64,000 bases of DNA from Helianthus annuus (lineage: Eukaryota > Streptophyta > Magnoliopsida > Asterales > Asteraceae). The translations under genes and the position numbers were made by a program. Below the pieces are notes generated by a model, which was given only the letters and a program-made list of their open reading frames with translations, was not told the DNA's origin and did no database searches. The stretch is taken from positions 129,650,695 to 129,714,694 of the forward strand of contig NC_035433.2 in NCBI RefSeq assembly GCF_002127325.2. The letters run 5' to 3'. Positions 21,578 through 35,161 of the stretch are shown in pieces. Each line of letters opens with the position of its first letter. Position 1 is the stretch's first letter.

Positions 21578-22227
21578 CAGTGGCGGAACTAGCCCATTAA
21601 ATCAAGGGTATCCTAAAATTTTTTTTACCGTGCAATCATACAATATTAAAAATAGACAATAAATAAATAAAGTAAACAAATAACTAATAGATTTGGCCTC
21701 TTCTTTTTCTCATAGATTGAAATCGTTCCATCGCATCGTCGTCTTTTACTTTATGAAAAATATCCTTTTCGACCGCACAAACATCGCATTGTTCAAAAAT
21801 TACGGGCCCATTCGATTGGGTAAATCCGTCTTGATAATCTTCAATTTTCAAAACACATCTTTCAACGGTTGCGGTTGCAACCGGTAAAACCAAAGCTAGT
21901 TTCACTACCCAATAAACCAAAGGACTCGAACTATGTGTTCCCATTTCAACCATAAGATGCACAAGATCACTTATTCTATTATATGAGCTTTATTAGTTAT
22001 TACAATTTGGGCTTAATTATCATAAAACTAATTATTTAGGCTTTGTTACCAAACATGTTTTGGGCTTAATGAATAATATCAAGTTTCATAATTTTCTCTT
22101 ACGGGTATCCTCGTATATGTTTTTGGGTACACTGTGTATAAAATCAAAAAAAAATTACAATACGAATACGAATACAGGGTTGAGCCGTACCCGTGCTACG
22201 GCTCACTCTTAATTAGTTCCACCCCTG
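21578..22227. mobile_element. hAT transposon remnant
   Basis: 650 bases flanked by a perfect 8-base duplication CTGACACG (21570-21577 and 22228-22235). The ends are CAGTGGCGGAACTAG and the inverse CAGGGGTGGAACTAA. Without the element and one target copy, the flanks read as continuous F-box intron 3, confirming the boundaries. It is internally deleted. Confidence 0.92.
21684..21962 (-). pseudogene. hAT transposase C-terminal dimerisation fragment
   Basis: The minus strand reads SSPLVYWVVKLALVLPVATATVER, shown here only as the family hallmark PLVYxxxKLALVLPVATATVER, then IFHKVKDDDAMERFQSMRKR. This matches the hAT C-terminal dimerisation region (LALVLPVATATVER followed by I-F-x-x-V-x-D-D-x-I-x-x-R-F-Q-x-M). 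The catalytic part is absent and the expected sequence between the two motifs is altered, so it is inactive. Confidence 0.88.
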
Positions 22228-22459
22228 CTGACACGTAACCAAACCTGGTCATCTTGCCACCTCTAATATTTACTCACATCATTCTCCCACAAAGCTTCCC
22301 ATAAATTTTGTTCTTTCTATACCACCTTATGTTTTATAACAAAATTCTCCAACAAAGAAGAATCTGATTATCATCATTTAGTTAATGAACAAATATGTTT
22401 TTATTTACATCTATATGACTGCCATTACAACTTTACACATTCTGTTCTAAATAATCCCA

Positions 22460-25474
<3,015 letters not shown>

Positions 25475-26079
25475 TTAGTTTTCTGAATTTGAGAGAATGT
25501 GTAACGATAACGTGTATGGCAATCTCCACACAAAATGAATATTGAATGTGTTGGTGAATGGTGATAATTTGTTGTGAAGATTTTTGTAAAGGAATGAATA
25601 ATTTATACGTCAATCCCCACACATGATATGAATATGAATATGAATATGAATATGAATATGAATATGAATATGAATATGAATATGAATATGAATATGAATA
25701 TGAATATGGAATATCTGTTGTTGGTGATAATTTGTTGTTGTTGTTGTGAAGATTTTTGAATGGGATTTGTAGAGGAATGGAAGGTGAGGAGTGATTGGGG
25801 TTATGTGATCGAATAGGGATGGTGTTAATGAGAAGAGGGTATTGATATGAAGGGTGGGGTGGGGTGTGTTTGAACGTGGCGAGATATTGGCAACGGCGGA
25901 GATGGGGATGCGAGTGGTGGGTGGAAGGCGGCGAGGTGGTGGAGATGGTTGACACTTGGTGAGATGGGAGAGATTTATTGTTTTTAAAAGTTAGGATTAA
26001 ATTGTATCCATGTTTTTTATTTGGTTGTTAAAATTTTGATTGTGTCTAAGAAAAGTTAATTAATTTAATTTAAGTGCCA
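25475..26079. promoter_or_regulatory. Upstream region of the beta-amylase gene
   Basis: Promoter and 5' UTR are expected here, but no TATA box is assigned. It contains a hexanucleotide microsatellite and GA/TG-rich sequence. Long minus-strand frames in this stretch come from the simple repeat. Confidence 0.5.
25627..25709. repeat. (GAATAT)n microsatellite
   Basis: About 14 copies of a hexamer (ATGAAT phase) roughly 150-235 bases upstream of the beta-amylase start codon. Such a tract is likely to vary in length between individuals. Confidence 0.95.
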
Positions 26080-26338
26080 ATAAGCTTGTGGTGAAATGGT
26101 GATCCAGGTTTGATTCCTGAACTCGTCATTTGGTTTTGGCGACACTTGATGATGTTGGGAGACTAGGTGAGTAGGCAGTGATCGCTAGTTTGATCCTTGA
26201 ACTGAGCGGGTTTTATCTCACCGCATTGTTGTGCCTTCGGGTGAGTGTTGACAAGCTTCGGCCCTTGGTAAGGTTTTCCCCCATTCAAAGACGAGTAACC
26301 GCCTACGTAGAGGATTCGTTGACCGTTCAAAAAAAATA
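26080..26338 (+). mobile_element. SINE-like element
   Basis: Near the start, TGGTGAAATGG and GGTTTGATTCC resemble the A and B boxes of a tRNA-type RNA polymerase III promoter, though the spacing is short. The body contains TTCGGCCCTTGGTAAGG and GACGAGTAACCGCCTACGT-type sequence that reads like plant SINE bodies. It ends in an A-rich tract (about 26331). No clear target duplication was found. Confidence 0.4.
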
Positions 26339-26548
26339 TAAGACCCAATCTAATTTAAACATTTCTTTAACGTATGTTCGGTTCTTGTTTAGTTAATGTT
26401 TCGAATTATGCAAACACTTAATAACCGTGTTTTTGAATGTTTTAAACATATGCGAATATTGTGATGTAAAAGTTTTTGTAAGTGGCATTTTTGTCGTAAA
26501 ATGGTTTCTTTAAAAGATACAAAAATGTTTAAATTAGATTGGGTCTTA
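26339..26548. mobile_element. Inverted-repeat MITE
   Basis: The ends TAAGACCCAATCTAATTTAA and its exact inverse frame an AT-rich 210-base element with no coding capacity. The target duplication is not clear. Confidence 0.6.
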
Positions 26549-26661
26549 CAAAAAATTGAAATTTAAATGATTAAAACACACATCCATTAAGGTTGGGTAA
26601 CATATAAAAAGACTTTTTTTTTAATTTATAAGATAGGGTTTGCGTATAAGTCATAATCTAA

Positions 26662-27491
26662 GGTTTTGTTTGTTTTTCTGCCAGAAGCACTTCTGGCCAC
26701 TTTTGTCTGCGTCGCGCAGACGCGCGCAAACCTTTGGGTCCTGCAGCTTGTTTGTTTTCTCGCAGACCTTTCATTAAAAAAGGTCTGCAAGACCTCTTCC
26801 CCACGCATACATCAACCCATGTCTTCTAACCTCTTCTCACCTCTTCACCAATATTCCTCTTCTCCATCTCCTCCGAAACCCACCAACCAACCATCATCTT
26901 CATCTGCAAACAAAACCCCCAAATCGAAACCCACCACCACCGCTGACATCATCAGCATCATCCAAATCGAAACCCCCAAATCGAAACAGAGAGCTATAGG
27001 AGAACAGGGGAAAAAGATGGGTGTTTACCGGTGTGATGGCGGTGGTGAGATGAAGGCGGTGGTGTGATGGCGGAGATGAAGGTCGGAGACGGAAGGTCGG
27101 AGACGGCGGCGGCTCCGCCGGTTCTCTCCTCTCTCTGGTTCCCTCTCTTTCTTTCTGATGGCGGCGGTGAGATGATGGCGGTGGTGTGTTGGAGGTGGTG
27201 TGATGATGGCGGTGGTGTGATGATGGCGGTGGTGCTATGGCGGAGGTGGTGGTGGTGGTGCTATGGGCGGTGGTGGTGCAGATTGTAGAGAGAGAGAGTA
27301 GAGAGAGTAGAGAGAGGAGTCTTGTGTGTGTGGTGTGTGTGAGAACTGTGAAGTGGTTTTATTAGAAAAAAAAAACAAACCCTCTTCTTCTTGCAGACTG
27401 CAGGCATTTGGTCCACCTCTTCTTCTGCAGATGCCTGCAGATGTGGTCCGCAGACTGCAGACCTTTTCCTGCAGAAAAAACAAACACAACC
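26662..27491. mobile_element. Harbinger-type non-autonomous element with internal unique sequence
   Basis: Flanked by TAA (26659-26661 and 27492-27494). The left end is GGTTTTGTTTGTTTTTCTGC; the inverse of the right end is GGTTGTGTTTGTTTTTTCTG. Inside the ends are CTGCAGAC-rich blocks. The centre has a P/S-rich open frame (26666-27067), GGT/GGC repeats and a (GA)n tract, so it may have taken up gene-derived sequence. Confidence 0.55.
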
Positions 27492-27681
27492 TAAGTCATG
27501 GTGTAACAATAGCTCGTAATACAATTAACATATCAAAAATACTAATCTACATGAACTTTATAGTGCAGGATTTCGAATCCTAACTTGGTCTCCAGCTTGA
27601 TTTACATGAAAGTATGCATCACACACGCATTAGCAACGTAGATACTTGAAAAAAAAAATCATTTTTACAAAGTTTTTGGAA

Positions 27682-28318
27682 GAGTAAAGTACACTTTTAG
27701 TCCATGGGGTTTACACCCAATCGCAGGTTCAGCCCTCATTTGAAAAAATTCAACAGTCCAGTCCCTGTGGTTATCAATTTGATTCAATCAAGTCCCTCTA
27801 TCAAACGTCTATTAGTGAATCGTTAGTATTTTGGTTAAATGACCATGATACCTCTGAGAGCCTGAAATTGCAACAGAAAAAGTCTTCTCCTCTTTATAGT
27901 CTATGTCTTCTTCAAACCCACTTTCATCTCTTCATCCCTGGTCTCTTTTTCTCCATTTTTTTTTTTTGCTAAAATTAAAGTAAATCAACAATATCCTTTT
28001 CAAATTATGATTTTACAATCCCATTTCTCTGTTTAATTTCAGCAAAAAATGGAGAAAAAGAGACCAGAGATGAAGGTGGGTTTGAAGAAGACAGGGACTA
28101 TAAAGAGGAGAAGACTTTTTCTGTTGTAATTTCAGTCCCTCAAGGGTATTATGGTCATTTAACTAAAATACTAACAATTAACTAACTGACGTTTGATAGA
28201 GGGACTTGATTGATTTAAATTGACAACCATAGGAACTGGACTGTTGAAATTTTTTTTCAAATGGGGGCTAAACCTGCGATTGGGTGTAAACCCAAAGGAC
28301 GGAAGCTCTACTTTACTC
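27682..28318. mobile_element. Mutator-type foldback MITE
   Basis: 637 bases flanked by a perfect 9-base duplication TTTTTGGAA (27673-27681 and 28319-28327). Inverted arms of about 280 bases start GAGTAAAGTACACTTTTAGT on one side and GAGTAAAGTAGAGCTTCCGT on the other. A transcript would fold into a long hairpin. No coding region. Confidence 0.88.
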
Positions 28319-29126
28319 TTTTTGGAAAATTTTGTAACAATGATCCCACGAAAGGTCGAGTGCAAATCGTTTGAGAACGAGGCTTTGAGTCTCCTTTTTA
28401 ATTTTGCAAGTTTCCTCCAACGTCGTATAACATTGTAAAATGAAGGTTTTAGGATTAATACTCAAATACAATAAAGACAAGTTATTTTTGGTAAAAAAAA
28501 AAAACGAAAAAAAGTGAAGGTATATACTAGCGCGTTTAGAAACTAACTAGGCTATCACCCGGGAACATCCCGGGCTAGGAAAATTTAGTTTTCAATAATA
28601 AAAAAGTACATAAACAACATTTTCAAACTCATTAGTATCTTCTTTCCCTTCCCACAATATTTATTTGTTCGGTTTCATCAGTATCCTAACTTTGTCTCCA
28701 TGTGTATTCATAGTTTTCGTGCAAAGCTAATAACCTTTTAATTCTTACTGAGATCGCAGTATAAAAATATTTCCTACACCCATACAAAATGTTATACTGT
28801 TTGTTTTTAAATTATATTATATTATGCTTTTACTTGAATTTTCTACTAATAAAATTCATAAACATATTATAAACAACGTGTTTTAGGAAATTATATGTAT
28901 TTTGTTTTCTTTTTTCTTTTATTAAGACTCATCCATTAATGTCAAATGATAAGTTGATTAAGTTAAAAGGAAAAAAAATATTGGTTAAAAAAGGATAGAT
29001 TTATTCATATATAAAAAAAGCATATAAAGATCAAACAACCACGTCAAATAAACTGAAATATTCAAAAAAACCAATGTTTAAAACGTAAAAATCATAAAAA
29101 CTGCTTTGAATTCATCGAGATAAGAG

Positions 29127-30170
29127 CTAAGTCTCTTTCTTTCTAACTTTCTCCAGATCCTTGACGTTACTTGGAGTTGAAGAGTTGTAGACGTCAACCA
29201 GTTTACGCTTGTTGATTTTATTGATATCAAAACTGGTATTAGCATCATCATTCTTAACGCTTGGAATATGACTTTTTCTTTTGATAAATTCTTTATTGTT
29301 TCTCTGAGACAAATGTCAAAATTAAGTTACTAATAATAGAATTACATAAATTGTAAATATTAATGTATTAATATGAATCATCTATTTTTATAAAAATTAA
29401 CTCAGTAATCTTCATCTTTTCTTTGAGCTCATTAATAATTGACTCATCATCGGTCATGTTTGTAACAAATACATTTCATCAAAGTTAGTCATATTATAAG
29501 TTGTTATCTCAATTTTAAAAGCAAACATCTTTCCAATGAACTTGTTTAAATCCACAGGAAAGCTAACTTTCTTCAACATCCGGTGAATCATAATATTTTA
29601 TGATTATATTAATATAACCAAAAATTTAAATGTAATGACAAAAATATATAGGTGAAGTAAAAATTACTTATACATACAGATGTTGTGTTTTCTTGAAGCA
29701 ACTGGTCGACAGACTTGAGAACAACTTTTTCAATAATTTCATCAGCCAGAGGATGAAATAATATTATTGGAACATCATCACTAATGTCTTCCACTTGAAC
29801 TTTTATTTTGAATCTAGTTAAATTAAATAATATATACAAATCGTTTATATTTTAATAAATATAATTATTAAAATAGATAAAAATAGGCTCATAATACCTT
29901 GCAACTGGATATGTAACCCTTTCATCACAATCATAATTGTTGCACACATGAAACAAATGCTCCTCCATGCCCACACAGTCTATAAGATCTGTATCCGCCT
30001 CAATTAAAATTTAGGACACTCCATATAGTGCCAACCAAAATGCTTATCTATAGCCTTAATAATACCAACTATCACAACGAATTGAGGGTGTATAAATTTT
30101 AAAATAAGAACATAATTAATTTCTATAAAATAATTTGGTACAAATTTTTTATATAGATTCATAAAAACCC
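29127..30170 (-). pseudogene. RPA70-like C-terminal remnant (Helitron-type)
   Basis: Minus-strand pieces in order: IDKHFGWHYMECPK (about 30050), HLFHVCNNYDCDERVTYPVA (about 29930), KVQVEDISDDVPIILFHPLA (about 29790), FPVDLNKFIGKMFAFKIEIT (about 29550), and a basic tail KRKLVDVYNSSTPSNVK ending at 29127. Together they match the zinc-bearing C-terminal OB fold of replication protein A large subunit, in the form common in plant Helitrons. In-frame stops (after ECPKF) and missing cysteines show decay. RPA binds single-stranded DNA, as needed for rolling-circle transposition. Confidence 0.65.
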
Positions 30171-31740
30171 TTCACGATTTGCCAAAGGTCATATATGTTT
30201 CTCAAATGAGTCTTTATGATAAATTCATCCCTTGACATATACAAAATTTAATACAAAACTTTGTTATATATGAATCGAACAAAATATAAATTGGAAGCAA
30301 TAAAATAATAGAGTACTTTAAGATTATAGTAAAAAAATGTAAATTCACACCATCTCAACTTCACGCTCAAAGACAGACTTTCTCTTATGATGTGTGCATT
30401 TGGAACAACTTTGAACATATATTATAATAAAGTTTCAATTTAGGAAGTTGTTAGATTAAAATTGATATATTAGAAGGGAATTAGTAAAATGAAAAACTTG
30501 ATTGTATTTATGGTTATTTTTGGAAAATTGATATTAAATATATTTTTGATTTTCGAAAACTTTGACAAATTTTTTAACTGGCATATTTATAAACGAATAA
30601 CTTATAAATACTAAAAAATATAAGTTTTTCCTAATCAATATATAAGGGACAGGTTTATAATGAAAAAACGTATAAAATATTATATAAATTCATTAACATG
30701 TACATATAAAAAAATAATATTAATTGAGTTATGTTAATGTAAATACAAATATATATCTTTAAACAACGTAAATAATACAAAAATTTAAGGTTGTATTATG
30801 ATCATTGATAAGAAATTATATATTTATATAAAAATAAATGAAAAAGTAATATACGTATTTATTGTTTTTTATTGACAATGATTAATAAAAATATATGTTA
30901 TTTTAGTTATATGATATTGGTTGATTTTTTTTTGAAAAAACGTTATAACAATGAAATTTAAGAGATTGACATGTGGGTATTAAAATTGATGATATTTTAG
31001 TACATTTCTAATTTTGCTATTGTTAGTTAGATCATTTGAAGATATAGATAAACTTGGTATGATTTTTAAGAGTAAAAATAGATATAATTCTACAAATATG
31101 GAATTGATTGCGTGATATTTTATATTTGGAAATAAAAATAAAAAATCATACAAAAAATGGAATTCATTGAGTTAAATCAAAAGTAATTATATTGTTATAT
31201 TATTATAATAATAATTAAATTGTTTTTTTTTATTTGCATTTTCTCTATTTATTGTTTGTCACCCAGCCTATAGTATTAATTTAAAATTACATAACAATAA
31301 TAATAATAATTATTATTTTTCATCAATAATTTCAGTAGATGAATGTTATATTTATATGGATTATAATTTTACACATTTGATTAATATTTATGATAACTTA
31401 CTTGTATACATAAAAAGATCGTGCTTTTAGGCGATATCAAGATAGAGAAGAAGTTTGATATCAACACCCATTCATATAGTTGAATGATAAATTACTTTGC
31501 AACTTCTTAGTTATCTGTTCTGCAACCTTTAGTTTATGATCATTTTGTATACCTACCTATTTAGTTGAAAACTAATTTAGATTACATAAATGTATACGTA
31601 TATATTATAAAAATATATATTATTTAAAAAAATTTTATGAACAACAAAATGGACCAAAAATAGATATAACAATAACTTGAAAATGAAAACAACCTCAACA
31701 CCATAACAATCAAAATCCATATCAATTAACACAAAATCTT

Positions 31741-32980
31741 AATTTGAGTCATTGCTAAGTGGTTCTTCGAAAGGTGCAAGTATAAACTTTCCAACACGTT
31801 CAAACCACTTAAAGATGCACCTTTCTCTGATTGAAAAGCCTTCATCTTTTATCAACTTGTCCCAACCAATAACATAAAACCTAAATTTAAAAATAACAGG
31901 CGAATAATAAGCATTGGCATTATAAAGATATATAAAGTTTCTCTATAAAAATCTATATAAACAAATAAATTATAAAAGTTTATACATTTTTGTAGGCTCA
32001 TTTTTAATGCTTGAATTTCCATAGCCCATTCGTGACCATCTATAACTTTAATAATAATTCTCAAAGATTCATCTAAACCAGCTAAGATCGCATTTTCTTC
32101 AGGAATAATCTAATAAAATCAAAAGATTTAATCAGTTATGCATTTGATTAATTAGTAAATAGAATAGTATTTACACGAAAATTAGTCTATTGAACTCTTA
32201 GCAAATTAGAAGAAACAATTGTTTCAAAAAATGGTGTAATTGGTGAATTATCAAGTTGGGATTTCTTATACTGCTTGGTAATATTTCCATAAGTTACTAA
32301 GTCGGATTTGGGAGATTTTAGAACATATTGACGTCCTGACTTATCAAATATGTTAGATGTTAAATAGCATGTTGTCTTGCATTTCAAAACAAATAATATC
32401 ACCAAAGTCTAACCGAATATCAAAGAAAAATTTACTCCATCCATCTGTGAAGCAATAACTCGGACCAATTTTCGAAACGTTAACTTTCCATGTGTGATCT
32501 TTAGACACTTTTAGAATAGCTATAGTATGAACATGAAGAGTTCAGAAATATTTTATCCCAAAAGCCAAAGGTAGCACCTGATTATATAAACTAAATTTAT
32601 AAAAAATTATCATTATACTGCCTATCTTAGAAAAGGAAATTAAGTATTTTATCAATAAGACTTCTTTATGAAATACTTATAAAATGGGTAGAGAATGGTT
32701 GATCAATTGACTTGCAAAAAGCAGGTTGTAAATACTGCTTAAAAGGGTTTTGGTGGTAATAAGATATGTTAAACTTATTGTTTCTGACATATTCAAATAC
32801 AAAAAAACAAAGAACATCCAAATCCAAATCTTTAACGATATTTTGCCAACCATTCATGAAATAATATTGATCACCAATATAGTTGAGATCAACAGCCCAT
32901 AAATTGCCATTACTTGTAGTAACAACAACTTTAGAGTTGAACATATTATTCAACAATAATATCTTGTTCATGCATGATTG
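31741..32980 (-). pseudogene. B3-domain (REM-like) gene remnant
   Basis: Three B3-like segments follow one another on the minus strand. The first (32971-32750) has LWAVDLNYIGDQYYFMNGW then LDVLCFFVFEYV. The second (about 32530-32350) has TWKVNVSKIGPSYCFTDGW then GDIICFEM and is broken by a frameshift after LFNI near 32360. The third (about 32060-31741) has a split GHEWAMEIQ exon joined across an AT-rich intron to a GWDKLIKDEGF exon that ends at a stop. B3 domains bind DNA, and REM proteins often carry several. Frameshift and stops suggest a pseudogene, possibly carried by the Helitron. Confidence 0.62.
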
Positions 32981-35161
32981 AATTGCCTAAAAATAGCAAA
33001 TTAAGTAACTAAATTTAAAAATCATCCAACATATGCGGTAGGTATAAATAAATATAACAACTAATAATGAAAAGAATACGTATTTAGCAAATGAGAAGAC
33101 AGTGGATCCGATAGAAGTTGTATAAACTTATAACCATGAAGATAAGACATTATCTACAAAATGTAAATAAACTAACTGTAAGTAGATGAAACTTAATAAC
33201 AATATATTCACTCTTCCGGTTAGTTATCATAAAACAATTGCATAAAAAACTTTAAAAAACAACACTGAAACAATAAAATAGAAAATCTAAACATAATTTT
33301 CAGTAAGAATTTCCTTGTAGATTACATTGGTTGTTTTATTTGTAACAATTCCATCTTTATTTAGTATAAGTAACTTTGTAATATGCAAGCACAGTTAGGT
33401 CACCACAACATCATGCTAATAAAAATAAAATACTTTACACAAATACATGAGTTATCTGCGCACCAAAATGTGTAAGGAGAAAACCGCCCTTCCGAAATCA
33501 CCTCGTGTTGAGAATTTAACGGCCTCCTTGGTCACAAAAATCACAACTGCAAGCAACAACCTATACAAAATTGTTACAATATTCTAACCAAATGGCAAAT
33601 TAAACCAATCATATCATAGTGAAATATAAAAAAATCATCTGGGATATATAAAAAATTGATCACTTTTTACCTGTGCGTGTCAAAATGGGTTCCACTGCCC
33701 AGAAACTTGTTTTTCATAAAAAAAAGTTCAGTATTAGATATGATCAAAGAGTAAATATCAATATAGTAATTTATTTTGAAATAAAACAAATCCGGAGGTT
33801 ATATGCATTTTAGGTGACTTTCGCCTGTTTGACCCGTTTCAGTTTGAGCTATATTAAATAAAATCAACTCATTTGGTGCACCTGTTAGTGATAAATTAAA
33901 CCGAATTATCCCATTTACCCATACATGTACTAAACATGATAAAGTGTGATGTCTTCTTACCCATCGATCTCACGTAAGCCAAGGCTTAACATCACGGACC
34001 AAGTGTCAACAAACAAACAATAACAATTTGTCCATTTTATAAAAGATTAAGCCAAAAAAAAAAAGAAAACCATTTTGATTGTGTTGACCATAACTGGAAC
34101 CATCTCAACATCACCTACAGTTAGGTAAAAGGACACAGAATGAAAGCCCCAAATCAGAATCTAAAAGACTTCAAAAATAAAATGCAAAAAAAAAAAAAAA
34201 CAAAAATACCAGGATATAAACCATCAGACTAAAAAAACATATTCTATAATGAAAAACAGTCTAAAAACAAATCAACGATCATATTTCACAAATTAGATAG
34301 CAAAAATTGTTAATCTCCATCACGAGTAAAAATAAACTAATTTAAATACACAAAAACTAATCAAAGCTATAACTATAACTGATAAAGTAAGGAGGTAGAA
34401 ATCGAACCTGAATGCTAATAAAAGAACCTCCTTTTGGAGTTCGGTGAAGAACTCTAGTAGCGATGTTAGATTAGAATGTTCTAAACTTTTAGGATGAACC
34501 ATGGCTCGAACATGCGGACATAAAAAAGTGACCATGTGCTGATTGTTCCAAGACTCAACCCTCAATATTTTGTAAACATTTAATAGCATCACTTGAAACC
34601 ACCAAATACAAAAGAAGTGACCTGTAACATAATACCATAAGTAGTTGAATCAAACTTTCTTCTCATTCATCGTTGTTGGCAATGTGAAGCCTTCCATCAC
34701 AGCTCTTAGCTACAACATCAATCTGGAAAAAAGAAAACAAATTAGAGCAATAATGCTACCTAAACCACCTGTAATCTCCGACTGAGAACTGAACAATTAG
34801 CGCCGATCGCCGAACCTCCTGTACTCGCCGCCAAACCACTTGTAATTTCTGAACCACTTGAAATTGCCGACTTAGAAGGAGAATGAATTTTATACTAATG
34901 ATGCTAATTTAAATCCGAAATGATGAATTTATCTGGTAAAACCCATATAAGCCTTTTATCAAACACCTTAATTGCATAAACATAAACATGCCACATTTGA
35001 TGACACACATCGATGGATAACCGAATCTTCAAGTGTCAAACTTCTTAAAACACACTGAAAATTATGTACAATATTCTTGAATATATTGAACATGTATTAT
35101 CATGTATAAACCACCATTTAGGGACACGTGTCCCAAACCCCATTTCATTTATACATATAGA

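Larger units (their letters stand above)
21001..22400 (+). pseudogene. F-box gene, third copy (ruined)
   Basis: At 21013-21051 an exon 3 remnant reads KKDIWDHAWEFHFK and then runs into a stop where copies 1 and 2 have the intron donor. Intron 3 sequence (GTCACTCAGAATCTGGTATT, then CCTGACCTGACCCGA) is recognisable at 21470-21540 and resumes at 22236-22290 beyond a hAT insertion. Exon 4 is missing: intron sequence passes directly into the 3' flank (TACCACCTTATGTTTTATAA, about 22320). Exons 1 and 2 are not found. It lies immediately downstream of the intact beta-amylase gene, so it sits at the ancestral junction of the two genes. Confidence 0.85.
28547..35161 (-). mobile_element. Helitron with decayed RPA and B3 coding remnants
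   Basis: Read on the minus strand. The 3' end at 28547 is CTAG followed by T, preceded by a hairpin with perfect arms CCCGGG (28558-28563 and 28569-28574). A 5' end starting TCTATATGTATAAATGAAAT lies at 35161, preceded by A. TC...CTRR ends, an A/T insertion point and a subterminal hairpin are Helitron hallmarks. It contains RPA-like and B3-like remnants but no recognisable Rep/helicase, so it would be non-autonomous. A second 5'-like end lies at 38362, so the true left partner of the 3' end is uncertain. Confidence 0.62.
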
